The notes under the pieces were generated by a model that was given only the letters and a program-made list of their open reading frames with translations, was not told the DNA's origin and ran no database searches. A program made the translations under genes and the position numbers. A stretch of DNA of 64,000 bases from Solen grandis (lineage: Eukaryota > Mollusca > Bivalvia > Adapedonta > Solenidae), in the NCBI GenBank assembly GCA_021229015.1, contig CM037789.1, forward strand, positions 28,643,388-28,707,387, written 5' to 3'. This document shows positions 1 through 11,949 of this stretch, piece by piece. The stretch's first letter is position 1. Every line of letters starts with the position of its first letter.

Positions 1-267
1 GACAGGAAATGGTTCCCTGTGAGATGAACCCAGTCCTCTTGGTATAACACCAAAAGATTTCATTGAAGCAATAACCTTGCATCCATAGACTAGATATATA
101 AAGATTTGACAAGTGCTTTATTTCCGAAGACAGTGCACTCTACTTTTATCAGTGCTGAATAGTATGTTAGCTGTTACTTTTCATAGTGTAAACATAAGCA
201 TGTTAGCATTTTTGTTCCCTCTGTCTATCATCAATCTCACCAAAACAGAACTGAGGAAGTGGAAATA

Positions 268-464
268 CTGTTGAATTATTCATTTTCGTGGGGAACTAAT
301 TTTCGTTGATTTCATGGATGACTACACTGTATCCACGAATATTTATCCCCATGAAAACTTTTATTTCATAGACCTCATGTTTTCCACGAATATATGTAAC
401 AACAAATTGATTTAATCACAGATTCCACAAAATTTAACGTCAACGAAAATAATTGAATTTACAG
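268..464. mobile_element. Small inverted-repeat element (MITE-like), TA-flanked
   Basis: The ends are mirror images: CTGT then ATTATTCATTTTCG on the left, and CGAAAATAATTGAATTTACAG on the right. TA dinucleotides flank both ends (266-267 and 465-466), as expected for a Tc1/mariner-type target duplication. A second member with the same ends lies at 19233-19439. No coding capacity is seen, so it would be non-autonomous. Confidence 0.6.
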
Positions 465-466
465 TA

Positions 467-1115
467 TGGCAATTTCAGTTTTATCACGTATCACGGAGAT
501 TAATTTAGGCTCACATTTGACCAAAGTGATATGAACATACGAAAACCATGTGAAAATCTGAGAAGATATAGGAACTGAATTATTCAATGAAAGATTTTGT
601 TTTGCGAAAATACAGCACAATTAATAATTCTCAAAGTAAACATGGGGATATTTATTACATCAGGAAAAAAAATAGTGAAGTGACCCATTCTATTTTGTAA
701 ATATTTTGTAACATTATTTACTATATCAATTTTAGATTTAAAAAAAAAAACCCTGGAAGGAAACATGAGTGACTAAAGTGACATTTGGAAAAATTTATAA
801 AACAAGTTGAAAAGGGGCATAATTTGGCAAAAATGAATTAAAGTGTTACTTGCCCTTTGAATATTGTTCCGACTTTGAAAGTTTCCAAGCGAAAATGTTT
901 GACCTTAACAACAACAAAAACAGTCTTAATCCAAGTAAAAAAAAGTGAATAAATAAGCAAAAATGGATACCTTACACAGTTGCTTCAGAATAAGAGGGAA
1001 AGTATTATTCTATGAATGTAATTTAATATATCCTATATTAGTATGTCATTCCAAGAGTAGTTGTTTTATTTTAATATCCATGTATCTTTTTTAAGCTGCA
1101 AAATATGAAATCTTT
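467..1115. other. Intergenic, nothing recognised
   Basis: AT-rich sequence with short A-runs. The longest open frame (584-766, minus) is a low-complexity frame without splice or homology support. Confidence 0.5.
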
Positions 1116-1290
1116 ATTGAAACTGGACCATTTCAGTAACTACGTATGAAGAACCACAGTCTATGAAAATATATTTAAGAAAAATGTTTGCCCTCCTTCA
1201 TAAGTAGTCTGAAACGGGGAAACTGGACCATTTCATAAACTACGTATGAAGAAAATGAAACTGGACCAAATCATTAACTACGTATGAAGA
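1116..1290 (+). repeat. Three copies of a 34-base motif, one partial inverted copy
   Basis: The motif beginning GAAACTGGACCA and ending ACTACGTATGAAGA occurs near 1119, 1219 and 1257. A decayed inverted copy (CTTCATAAGTAGTCTGAAA, about 1197-1215) sits between the first two, so this stretch can pair with itself. Spacing is irregular (about 100 then 38 bases), so it is a cluster and not a regular array. Confidence 0.6.
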
Positions 1291-2137
1291 TCCCTATAAA
1301 ATATATATTTTACCCCAACAACAATAATTATTAATACTATAAACATATCTGCACTTTATGTAATAAAAAATTAACAAGTTTGAAATATGAAGTATTTATT
1401 CTATATATAGTAAAAGAGAAATGGTCTGGACAAAAAAAGATTTAAAAAAAACAAAAAAACATCCAGGCCGAGTTATTGTTCTCCCAATCTCTCCATCTAT
1501 ATATATTTTTAAAAATAAAATTCAAAATGAACCAGGAAGTGTTATGGTTCTTAGCACTTCACTTATCCTATTCGCATTCTATTCATATATGAAGTTTCAA
1601 GTTAATACCGTGTATAAATTTCAAGTAACGGCCAATGTTAAAATTACTGACAAACCAGCAAACAACTAAACAGACACGGCAAAAATAAATAAATAAATGA
1701 AAAATATGCCCCCGATCACAGATGTTAGGATATAATAAAAATCGCCAGTATTTATATTTTGAGAGCCAGAAAAATAAGTTTTCAATTGTATTCTTTAATC
1801 AATCTTGCATATTTTCTCTACTCATAAACGGCTTCCTATGATTCTGATATTTTCTAACCAAATTAATGACTGATGACATACCTTTATTTGACATCAAACT
1901 TACATGAGGGTATATCAGAACAGGTAACACTTTCGTCTGTACCATTCTGGTATTGGTAGTAACTTAAAAAAAAAATGAAAACGAGAGCCGTGCATGTGTT
2001 TTCATCGCACGCTATGGTCGAGTTGACAGCAGGTTGCAGAGTTATTCTATTATTTTACATTAAAGTTTAAACTTTAATTTATTTTACATCGATTACGAAA
2101 CAAGTTATTACAACTTATATTAATCACTCCCGATGGC
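1291..2137. other. Intergenic, nothing recognised
   Basis: AT-rich. The 82-codon frame at 1421-1669 is lysine-rich because of A-runs, and it has no domain resemblance. Confidence 0.5.
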
Positions 2138-2314
2138 TCTGGTGGCGGCGTATGTGGTCATTTTTGTTGGAGGAAACCTGAGAGCCCGGAGAAAAAAACT
2201 CACGTGTCTGGACGGGCGACCACCGTACCCTCTCACGTACGTGGACAGAAATCGAACCCGGGACGCAATGATGAGAAGCGAGGAGCGTTACCAGTACGCT
2301 ATCCAGACACCCAT
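2138..2314 (-). mobile_element. tRNA-derived SINE, family F3
   Basis: Read on the minus strand, a box A-like segment (GGATAGCGTACTGGTAACGC) is followed by a box B (GGGTTCGATTTC). The body ends with CTCCGGGCTCTCAGGTTTCC. The same body end occurs in plus orientation at 6088-6208, so this is a repeated family (called F3 here). The open frame across it on the plus strand is incidental. Confidence 0.7.
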
Positions 2315-2476
2315 TTTAACATTATTTTGGCTTAATGTATTATTATATCCCCGCTGTGCAGAAGTGATGACATAATTATATCACGCCGCCCTGTCTTGTC
2401 CTACACCCATAATACATCAAGATAGGGATTTTTAATGCTTTTCGATGGATTACCTAGAAATAACAGTGGATTATAT

Positions 2477-2515
2477 CCTGATAATTTTACTGTTTTGAAC
2501 AGTGAAATTATCAGG
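2477..2515. repeat. 39-base hairpin, 18-base arms
   Basis: The left arm CCTGATAATTTTACTGTT and right arm AACAGTGAAATTATCAGG pair throughout with one G:T, around a three-base loop. A partial copy of the right arm (AACAGTGAAATTATC) follows directly. Confidence 0.7.
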
Positions 2516-2699
2516 AAAACAGTGAAATTATCTGGAACTTGAACCCGACCCTACGTTATAAACTGATCGGATCTTCAACTGTGCTGGGGCTTACGCTAGA
2601 AATGACGTCATAAATAACGAGGTAATCCCGTAATTGACTTCTATTGTGAATTCTGGCCTTTAAAGCATTAAATAAAAAGAAAAAAAAATGTTTGTTTTG

Positions 2700-2825
2700 G
2701 TGAAAGATCAATGTATAATTTCATTCATGAACATAAAAAGATGCATTTTCACTCGTGGCTTCGCCACTCGTGAAAATATCACTTTTTATATTCACTCAGT
2801 GAAATTATTAATCATACACTAAGAC
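2700..2825. mobile_element. Fold-back element centred on 2761
   Basis: The centre reads CGTGGC-TTC-GCCAC, with TTTTCAC and GTGAAAA further out. The pairing continues imperfectly to about 2705 and 2821 (ATAAAAAG, TTCA and TGTAT stretches on each side). It looks like a small fold-back or MITE copy, with no coding content. Confidence 0.5.
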
Positions 2826-4060
2826 AATTACCCTCTATATATCACTGCATTAAAATTGTAATATCCAATTTTTGCAAACCATTTTTTTTATATAATTTTC
2901 TCGTTTTGTCATGGACTACAAAATACACATTTCACATTTCGGTTGATTTCTATATACTGAAATAGAAATCTTAAAGAAATGATGATTACATTATGAATCA
3001 GTTCTGCTAGGAATCGTTAAGGAAGACCACCAAGAATCATAAACCCCCTGGTCCCATTCTTTTTAAATTAACTACCTTCATTCAGTTTTATACTGAAAGA
3101 ACTCAGTGCCATTTTTCATATAAGATAAAGGCTTGATATTTGGTATTCTTACATTTACTCCACTACGGAGTAATTTACATCAATTAATTTGCATCTGAAC
3201 CTCTTGGGTGGGCCCCAGATGGGTAAAGCACGGATAGGGGCATTTTGTTTCACGAACACATCTTGTTCTATGTTATGCGTTCTAGATTCACGAAGACCCT
3301 CTCGTCGTTTTATCATTTTTATTATCATTTCATTATAGGTAGGAAATTAAAATACGATTCTTATTAAAAGAAGACCCTGAACAAAAACACAATTTCGTAG
3401 GACAAATAATGTATTTACAATAACACATGCAACATTATTTCTGTGAAAATGAGTTTCTGTTAGGTGCGAATCTGAATCCATTACAAGTAAACCCTTTGTA
3501 CATGTTTTTGTTGTTTTCGTTGTTGTTTTTAATATTGAAAGATACAAGTTCGTACAACAACGTGAAACGGAACGCATTACTTTAGAGCTATATGAAGCAA
3601 CTGTTCCTATGTTCCGGTAATTGGTCTCTGCTGTTATTTAACAACTGATTTCATGTACGACTGTAGTGTGAGACGCAGACATATGGTCCCTTAAGGCGTC
3701 AGAATTATTCATATTATTATGTCTCAACATTTTATATCTATTTGGATGACAAGCTGCTTTTTGATGCGTTTTCCCATATTTTTAATAAGTTGATGGAATG
3801 TCTCTGTAAGCATTTCTTTTTAATTTTTGGTTGCCAAGGAGCCAAAATGGTAACACTTACAGACGAGGGGTTACACAAAAATACGTGGACTGTGTATATA
3901 TTTTTTTAAAGTAAACGTCAATTTTTTTTATCCCCATCATTTTTTTATGTTTTCTCAATAAACCATAATGCCACAATGCCGGCATGACACAAACTCAGAT
4001 ACTTGAAAAAATGAGGTAAAGCAGTTCCACGATATTTCCTATTTAAATGGGCAAAGTAGA

Positions 4061-4066
<6 letters not shown>
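2826..4066. other. Intergenic, nothing recognised
   Basis: No spliceable or conserved frame was recognised on either strand. Confidence 0.45.

Positions 4067-4093
<27 letters not shown>
4067..4093 (+). repeat. Uninterrupted run of 27 G
   Basis: A pure G homopolymer that could form a G-quadruplex on the plus strand. The exact length in an assembly is unreliable for such runs. Confidence 0.9.
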
Positions 4094-4367
4094 TAGAAGT
4101 GATCTGATCCGCGCGTTGGGCGAGAGGTGAGCCGGACTTCCAGTCATCCAATTTTAGGACAACTTGCTTGCGCACACAGCCCTCGATATGCGCCTTGAGC
4201 TATCGCTGATGGAGCTAGGGACAATAGCTCATCCTTCGTGCTCCTTTGGACTTCGCAATACTCCCGGATATTTTATCTCAACCATACGACTTAAATTATC
4301 TTTATAAGCACGAGAAATAAACAACCGCAATGACCATTATGAGTCTTATAACAATATCAATAATTAT
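4094..4367. other. Unassigned, more GC-rich than its surroundings
   Basis: GC-richer patch of about 190 bases after the G-run, containing a weak dyad (GAGCTAT ... ATAGCTC, about 4197-4231). It is possibly part of a mobile element, but I cannot assign a family. Confidence 0.3.
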
Positions 4368-4377
4368 AATCATAGTA

Positions 4378-4639
4378 GGGGCCTCCGTGGCCGAGAGGGT
4401 AAAGTCGCTGACTTTAACACTCACTCAGCCACACCCCCCCCCCCCCCGCGTGGGTTCAAATCCAGCAGGGTCATTCGGATTTTCATGTGAGGAAGCCTTC
4501 CAGCTGGCTTGCGGTAGGTCGGTGGTTCTACCAGGATGCCTCCGTGCATTTAGGGTCTTCCACCTGTAATTAGCTGGACGTCGCTATATGACTGAAATAC
4601 TGACGAAGCGACGGTAAACCCAAACAGTCAAGTCAAGTC
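4378..4639 (+). mobile_element. tRNA-derived SINE, family F1, with perfect target duplication
   Basis: The head has box A GTGGCCGAGAGGG (like tRNA-Leu/Ser) and box B GGGTTCAAATCC, separated by a C-run (about 4433-4447). The body ends with ACTGAAATACTGACGAAGCG and ACGGTAAACCC, then a short repeated tail (AGTCAAGTCAA). It is flanked by AATCATAGTA at 4368-4377 and 4640-4649, a perfect 10-base target-site duplication. This fixes the boundaries and indicates insertion by target-primed reverse transcription. Minus-strand relatives lie in blocks P1, P2 and P4. Confidence 0.88.
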
Positions 4640-4649
4640 AATCATAGTA

Positions 4650-5584
4650 ATTAATAATTATAATATAATTTGAAAGTTGAAAGGCAATTTGTAGGATAAA
4701 CGGTTTGAGCCAGTAGCTGAGTTGCTCAACAGTACACAACAGATTTTTTTTGGGCCTTGGCGAGTTTGCGTGGTTTGCTAATGTGTACCAGCATTTGGTT
4801 CATCGCCACAAGTATGTAGTGTTTACTTTTAAAAACAGTATACGTCGCGAGGGTATCTTAATGTAATTTTTTACTTTAACCGGTTAATATTACTGGGTTA
4901 TCGTTAGTGTAATAAAACTGGTTACTGTTTTTACTTTTGCTATTAATTCAAATATAAATAATTAAACAGGAAAATCAAGCACTGTGGCATCTACTTAGAA
5001 CCATAAACCATAATTGAATTTTAATTTGCGGATCTGAACCGGCTGTGGGCTAATTAGAAGTTATGGCGTTATTTTTTTTGTAAATTGGCTATTAGTCTTG
5101 AGTAAGCGCGAACAACAGACATATTCTTACCCATACGATTATCGACTTAAAAATAGTTATGTACATAAATTTACTTTTAATGTGCAATATGGTGCCGAAT
5201 TATAGAAATTTTCACCAATACCTTTATATGTATCATAATTAATTGTTTCCATGGGACAAGCAAAATCGATATATTTGTTTGTTCATTTTTGCTGCTTTTT
5301 TGCTCTTTTTTTATCTGGATTGAGACTAGGAGATCGTTGACTTTTCGTCTGAAAATATTTACGACTTTGCTTAACGAGGCGCCAAATTGCGATTCTCTTA
5401 CTGACCATAAACAGAGCCCTAAAACAAACGCTTAAATACTGATAGGAAAATGTCCGGTATTAGAATAGCTAATAAATGTTCTTTTATAACTCAAACAGAT
5501 CAATGCATCATTATTACATCTGAGTCTGTTGCACATCCATGCAGGTTCTCGACATTTTGCGACCAAAAATATTGGCAGTCGTGC
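4650..5584. other. Intergenic, nothing recognised
   Basis: AT-rich. The 82-codon frame starting at 5450 enters the dispersed repeat that starts near 5585, so it is not supported as a gene. Confidence 0.45.
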
Positions 5585-5944
5585 CAAAGTGTTATGTTGA
5601 TAATGGTGTCGTGGTCCGATCTCCCGTTACATTCAGTAAGAAACAATGTATTTCGTTTGTTGTTATTAACTTTTTGTAATATTCATGTAAAAGAATAGAC
5701 AAGATCTATCCTCGAAAGTGATGAATATCCCCAAATACACCGTATTGATTTAACAATATAGACATATATTGATGGCGGGAAGATATGGGACAAACGGTGT
5801 GGTTCACATAAGCCCCAGCGTCACTTTGTGTATGATCAGACAACAATTATTTTTGAAAGCTGTATTTATTTATACAGCTTCTGAAAGGGACACATGTACC
5901 AATGTATAAGAATAAATCAGTTGCCATGTCTTTGATATTAGGCA

Positions 5945-5946
<2 letters not shown>

Positions 5947-5988
<42 letters not shown>
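5947..5988. repeat. (GA)n microsatellite
   Basis: About 20 GA dinucleotides. It encodes the leucine-serine run seen in one minus-strand frame, which is therefore not a gene. Confidence 0.95.
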
Positions 5989-5990
<2 letters not shown>

Positions 5991-6087
5991 AAAAGTACAT
6001 GCCATTTCATACATATAGCATTACTGACAAAGTGGAACATGTTAAATTTAGTCGGATAAAAGGACAATATTACATTACCTCTAACTG

Positions 6088-6208
6088 GACAGCGTAAAAG
6101 CACCCCGGGATTAATACATGGACTCGACTGTTAGGGAGTACAATGGTTGTTCGTCCAGACACTTTGGTTTTCTCCGGGTTCTCCAGTTTCCTCCCACATA
6201 AATGAAAA
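6088..6208 (+). mobile_element. SINE F3 fragment
   Basis: Contains GGTTTTCTCCGGGTTCTCC then AGTTTCCTCCCACA, the body end seen in the minus-strand copy at 2138-2314. The tRNA-like head is decayed. Confidence 0.55.
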
Positions 6209-7000
6209 CACAACATTCACCAGGAGTTTGATTCACCAGAACCATCGAAGGTGTTCTGTATAAGTTGTGCTAACTTGTTTCGTAACTGATATGAGATTAA
6301 TAAGGTTTAAACTTGTGAATATTAATATATACTTGCCTTTATCTAACTGAATACAGAATAAAATCATGCTCATTGAACCTCCTATAATCTGCTTATCATT
6401 TGAGAGTATTTGCAAAACCGAAAGAAGTCGTGACGATCTTACTAGAGATGTATTTTACATGAAGAAATTTAAGTTAACAGTGTTATGGGTTTTTTTTCTA
6501 TTCCAAATTATCAAATATTGATGATATCAAATTATTGTAAAATTGTGATAAATCAAAGTAAATCGTTTACCAAAAACAGGAAAATACAAATTGGACGATA
6601 TTGAACGTCAAATTCCATTTGGGACGAATTCGAGGAAACATATGTATGGTTTTACAGTATAACAATTTATCAACTTGATAAGGGGAATAGGAGCCTCGCT
6701 TTCGAAATGAAGCATCGCTGTTATACAAAGTGACAAACCAAATTAATGTAGCGAGATGATAGATTCGTGAACAAATTTGTTTGTAGGGTCAATCAGCTGT
6801 ATGATGGACAAATGTGATTCCATGGAGGTCACAGATGGGGTGGAATTGATTTAGAGGCTAGCGTTCTCTTAAGATGTTTCCGACATTAAATTAGCATCAG
6901 TCAAGTCGGCTGAAGCACAATATTCATTGAGCAGCTCTTTTGTGGGACTTTTGTATTTTAGATATAAGCTTCAATGGACATTTCAAATTTACGTTTTGTC

Positions 7001-8097
7001 TCTTAAAATATGTATTTTGATAGTTGATATACTTGATATTCTGCAATCAGCTCATATTTTTTAGAAAGAGGAAAAGCTGAAGAATTGAAAATCTCAGAAA
7101 ATCTTTTGAAGAATTGCTATTTCACAAATGCGGGTAGTGCCTTCTTTTCCAAGAACATTTTTATTTTCTATTTTACATGATTTTCACGTTATCGCTCTTT
7201 CATCATCAGAGAAAGGAAACACAACCAAACATTGTCATTAGCGTTTCTAAACTTCTTAAATATGCAATACAAATAATCGTCAGCTGGGTGATTGAAAACG
7301 TTTTTATATACAACAAATCAATTGTGAAATGATCCAGATTCCTTATCAAATATAGAAATAAAATTAGCTTTGAAAAGGTAGGTTTGCTCTGTTTATTATA
7401 ATCGGTCGTTGTTTAACCACCAGCTGTTTTTGTTCGAGTCAGATAGCTGAAGAATTGTCACGTTGATTGTCAATGCTTGAAGTAAGGATTGATTTCTGAA
7501 ATTTTCTACAGCATATTAAGAAGAAGAGGACGAAAATTTAATTTTCATTCAGATTACATATGACAATATAATGAAGTAGGCCAAAATGACCCATGATCAT
7601 TGTAATTAAAATAAACATTGGAATTTGCGGACATAGTTAATAAAAATGTAATGTTTTTACAACTATGTCTATTTTGAAGTAAAGACAAAATATATTACAA
7701 TGTCATTTTTTCATCTATAATTTATCTAATTATATAATATGAGATAATATTTAAGGAGAGAATACATAAACGATGCACTGTTTTGCATTTTATACAAGAA
7801 AATATAGATCATAAAAGGTCAATGTACTTCAAGTTTGATTTCTGCAATTTAATGAAAAGGTTACGCAATACGTCCTGTTCTGGTTTCAAAGGCTTTATAG
7901 GTACAAGAGTTAAGTCTCTTATAATTTTAGCATTTTTACATTTAAAAAGCTCAATAGTTTTAAATATGTTTGGACGCTGACGAAAGTATTTATGCATATA
8001 TTATTGCGTAATGTCTAAAAATAGATTACGCATTACCATGGAAGCCTGTCATTGATATATATGACAGCAAAGAATCCTAGCTGGACTCAATAATTTA
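7001..8097. other. Unassigned
   Basis: Short overlapping frames on both strands at 7783-7997 have no recognisable domain. If the neighbouring LINE fragment once extended downstream, ORF2 would lie here on the minus strand, but I see no reverse-transcriptase motifs. Confidence 0.35.
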
Positions 8098-8747
8098 ATT
8101 TGATTATTTTCCCAATACCTTTTGTATCCTGCCCAGCAGCGCTTTCAGGCTGCACGTATTTCATCTGGGTAGTCTCTGCCAATACCTTATTCTTTTCCTG
8201 CAAATCTTCTAGCATTTCTCATAATAAGATACACTTCATGTTTATAGTGTTTATATCTAAAGGTAACAAGAGTGGGTCTTTTCTGTACATAATTTGGATT
8301 TCGAGACGCTGTACCCAGTCTAATTCCGCCCTCAATACACACATTTTTACTATCTACATCCAAGTGATCTGTCATAAAATCTTCGCTGTCCTGCACATTT
8401 CTATATTCTTCAAGGCCATATATTATTAGATTTGCACTTCTACTCTGAGATTCTAGATTAAAAGTTTTATAATTTAAGACACTTGCTTTTATACTCCTGA
8501 CCGTCTACTTTTGCCTTTGTGTCCCATGCTAGTATTTTGACTGCGGTCAATGACCCCTGGCTACACTCAATATTTTGCATTTTTGATAGTAAGGCGTTCA
8601 GTTTATCATCTATATCGAATATACCAAAGTTTTTTTTTTTTTAATTAAACACTACCTGTATTCTGTCGTGCTCGCTTCCTCCTATTTTCTATCATTGTCC
8701 ACTGATCATTTGTAGGATCACCTGTTTTTTTCACCTGAATCCGCCAT
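8098..8747 (-). pseudogene. Decayed LINE ORF1 protein (L1/Tx1-like), minus strand
   Basis: Reading down from 8747, an ATG opens MADSGEK and soon breaks. A helical stretch (DDKLNALLSKMQNIE) follows, then the linker NLESQSRSANLIIYGLEE, typical of L1-type ORF1 proteins where the coiled coil meets the RNA-binding domain. Next come HLDVDSKNVCIEGGIRLG, RPTLVTFRYKHYKHEV and MRNARRFAGKE, in the order of the ORF1 RRM and its C-terminal domain. After a stop at about 8181 another frame continues with GIGRDYPDEIRAA, the usual next segment. At least two frame breaks and several stops show it is dead. Family-level identification is from remembered motif order only. No ORF2 is seen beside it, so this is a truncated insertion. 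Confidence 0.72.
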
Positions 8748-9674
8748 GTTTAAATTTATCTGCTCATTGCGCCTAGACGCTCCCAAATAAATCTTCATTT
8801 TTACATAAATTTGTCAGCATATTTAAATAAATAAATCAGTGTTTTTACCCTAATCAGATTAATCTTCAGTCTTCAATTTATAATTTCTCTAAATGGTTTT
8901 AGGGCTTTTCAGACTGATAAATCCTGCGTCCATGAACCAAATGTATTAATTCATATCATTAAAACCAGGCCCAACTGTATATATATATAGATTTATTGAT
9001 GACAACATGTTTGCTTTATATTTCGTAAAGGTACCGACTTTTATGGATTTTGTATCTCTTTTCGACATCATTTCATTACGTACCTTATTGAAAGTTTTAT
9101 TAAGTAGGTTTAAAATAGTGATTTGCTTGGCGAAGATACATGGGCTGATGAGTTGCCTTGGGGCGTCAATTTTCTTAGCTTGGAGCGTAACTTCCTTAAG
9201 AATTAAGACATCTTAAAATTAATTGACACAATTGGTCAGCATGACGGGGCGGTGTTCAAGCAGATGACCAAGGTCCGTAGTTTAACTACCAAGGTCAAAC
9301 TTAGAGGTGGAAGGTAAAACTGGGTACAGCAGACATTTTCCGAGCTGTTATCGTTCATTAAATATGGACCAAAACGTTGAAAACAATCACTAGCATTTTA
9401 AATTATAACCCAATGTCATATAGGACCGCTCTATGTATTTAAGGTAATCCATTCATCATTAAATTGTGATCATGGTCTATCAAGTGATTGTGTGTGTGTT
9501 TTTTTGTTGTTGTTTTTTTTTGTTTTTTAATAATAAAAGACGTAGAGCAAATTACTCGTAGCCTATAATTCCATGTCAATCGATGCTTACATCTACACTG
9601 AAGTCTTTTTAAGCATTTGAAGTACCATGGTTTATCTTAAGATAGCAAATAATAAATTTGTCCTAAATGTAATA
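8748..9674. other. Unassigned, with T-rich tract
   Basis: Includes a T/GT-rich tract near 9489-9530 and a few GACCAAGGTC-like words near 9265-9300 that recall invertebrate degenerate repeats. No gene was recognised. Confidence 0.35.
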
Positions 9675-9855
9675 AAAGGGCGGATGGACGTCCCATCCAC
9701 AGTATTAAAAGTATTCGGGGTCCAAACACAGCCACATTATCGTGAAACTGAGCCAACTCATTCAGGGAACTGCCCTTATATGATGTGTGCCAAGCAAGGG
9801 AGATATAACAAATCCATTTTAATGATTCTTGTAGAACGTTGGCCGGATTTGATTT
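9675..9855 (-). mobile_element. Possible SINE F2 fragment
   Basis: The segment GTGCCAAGCAAGGGAG ... TTGGCCGG resembles, in the same order and spacing, GCGCCAAGGGAG ... GCGGCCGG in the minus-strand SINE at 26732-26943. The ends are not clear, so the boundaries are approximate. Confidence 0.4.
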
Positions 9856-9859
9856 AAGC

Positions 9860-11154
9860 TATATAATAACATTTTGGAAACAGACACAGCATACCACGCC
9901 ATATATTAAATCATTTATATTAGGTGGAATTTGCCCATATTTAAAGAATAAAATATAGAATTCAACTTATTTAAAAAAGAAAGTCTAAAGTGATATCAAT
10001 GAATTTCATGGCCTTGTGTCCATACAGGTATACACGAGAAAGATAAGCCCCATCTCTGCTAGTCTTTGACTCCGGATATTAAGCCATTCAACACGGTTGT
10101 TCTGAGCACACGCGGGGTGTTAAAACTGTTAATGTAGGCTCCAGAACAATAATGTCTTGTCCTTATAATTTGTCAGATTTGCACATCTACCTTTAGATCT
10201 CTTGTAATGTTATCTTGCGTCCGTGTGTGATAATTTGTTGGCCATCAATGTGAAGGCCATCTCATGGCGGAAAAGTAGGACAGCTACCATTTGGAATACA
10301 AATGTGAGATATTTTTTCTCCATATTTTTTATGTGATATGTCGGTAAAATCCTTATTACCAAATTATCTATGGACACCCATCAGTAGATCCGCTGACGGC
10401 AGATATAGTACCGGGGATTTGTAATACAAAATGGAATTTGACTGCATGTGTTCTTCAAATATTAAAAATGAAGGTCTCCGTCTTTGACTTTAAAATAACC
10501 TAGCGGTAGTAGTAGGTATCAGTGTAAACCAATGTATCATATATATTCAGAATACTGAAGCATTTCTTTACGCTAACATGGCAAATGTTAGCTTTCACTG
10601 ATATCTCTTGCCGGTGCCGAACATCTCACGTGGTCTACTACCACTGACGTCCCATATCTACTTAAAGTGACATTGACATTGTGAGAATCCAAAGACACAT
10701 GCAAGTGTAATAAGTTCATGCATCTATATCAGTTCTACATTTAGTTATTGCAATAAAACCAATCTGAAATCGCTACATCGCCTAACCTATGCATCTGTTT
10801 ACGCCAGCGGTTTGAAGTATTACATTTCTTTCAGCAAATACTTTTATTTACAAACGTAACGTTGACTTTGACTCTATAATCCTCTAAATCCGCACAAAGT
10901 TACTCCCAGCAATGTATCAAATGCTTGTACATGTAGCGCAAGCTGTTTTGTCATGCGTTGCAAATTAAATAATATCAGTGCTTAAATTAGAAATGCATCT
11001 CACATACACAACCCACTTAAGGTTTATATTAAGTAGATATCCAAAAGGAAAACAAGATTTGAATTAGATATATATTAAGTTATTTAAATGAAGATGTATA
11101 TAAAACTTTCGAAAATTTGTTTTATTTGCACATATAAATGATGACATTCATATG
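9860..11154. other. Unassigned, contains a weak inverted repeat
   Basis: GGTAGTAG and GGTATCAGTG (10504-10523) face CACTGATATC and CTACTACC (about 10598-10642), with a perfect small hairpin GCTAACAT-ggcaa-ATGTTAGC inside. It is probably an old fold-back element. Nothing else was recognised. Confidence 0.4.
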
Positions 11155-11275
11155 CGCCATGGTTCAGTGATTGCGCTCACTGGCTACCCGGTTTGGCGGT
11201 ATTAGGTCGGATCCTCACTTTTGGAGGGAAGATGCAATTTTCCAGGCGCGTCTAACACAGGAACCTTTTCCTCTT
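11155..11275 (+). mobile_element. tRNA-like SINE head, weak
   Basis: TGGTTCAGTGATTGCGCTC resembles box A, and GGTCGGATCCTC about 30 bases later resembles box B. There is no matching second copy in the window and no tail, so this is tentative. Confidence 0.3.
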
Positions 11276-11369
11276 TTCTGCGAAGATATATGTTAGATTT
11301 CTTCAATCAAATGTCATAAAACATATACAAAAATATCTATATTTATCAGTCTAGGAGGATCAGTGGCTT

Positions 11370-11800
11370 TGCAGAAATGTTTGCCTTACAAAGACTAAGT
11401 GTCACGTGCAAGAACCAGATTGCTAGCTCAAAAACCAAGGTCATATTGGGTGGTCAAAGGTTAAACAAATCAATGAAGATGTGCTTGTCCGGGTTCTAGC
11501 TAACTTGAAAACAACCTGTGAATTTTCAAATGATTTGTCACAAATGTTAGCCCTGATAGGACAGCGTGACACGCATGAGAATCCAATTACTGCTACATAG
11601 GTCAATGTTATACTTGTGATTAAAAATAAAAAAGTGTGTCAATTTGCATGTCTAAACTCTAACTTGATAAAGGATTCACTAATTTTTTAAATTATTTGGC
11701 AGACATGTCAAATTATGAATGAGTGTCGCTCGTATGAATCAGATTAGTTACACAAATGTCAAGGTCATACTCGGAGCCATATTATTTCCATGGGTTTTGG
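11370..11800 (+). repeat. Degenerate tandem array, about 160-base unit
   Basis: Three diverged units are marked by GTGTCACGTGCAAGAACCAG (11399), GTGACACGCATGAGAATCCA (about 11565) and GTGTCGCTCGTATGAATCAG (about 11722), spaced about 160 bases. Units also share CAAGGTCATA words. Arrays of this length recur at 18.5 kb and 51.7-57.6 kb with different sequence. Confidence 0.6.
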
Positions 11801-11949
11801 GTAGTACTTCATCCAAAAGTAAATCACTGAATCACAACAGGAAAGTGGAGGTATAAATCTCCTTCCTCAACTTTTGCTATTTTGTCCGATTTAAGTTTGT
11901 CGTATCCATGCATAGCCTTGATTTTCTCTTTATTAAGTTAAAATTATTT

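Larger units (their letters stand above)
5585..7000 (+). repeat. Diverged copy (C) of the A/B dispersed family
   Basis: Two anchors match the duplicated region at 26-41 kb. ATGTTGATAATGGTGTCGTG at about 5592 recurs near 27382, and in altered form near 34333 and 36157. The stretch with CTGTTATACAAA and TGATTGTAGGGTCA-like words near 6720-6795 recurs near 27960-28015 and 36735-36795. Similarity between the anchors is patchy, and a SINE and a GA microsatellite interrupt it. Confidence 0.5.

Noticed and set aside
4381..4460. A genuine tRNA gene
   Set aside because: Boxes A and B are tRNA-like, but the sequence continues into a SINE body with a target duplication, and a C-run interrupts the cloverleaf.
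8100..8429. 109-codon plus-strand frame
   Set aside because: It is the antisense shadow of the decayed LINE ORF1.
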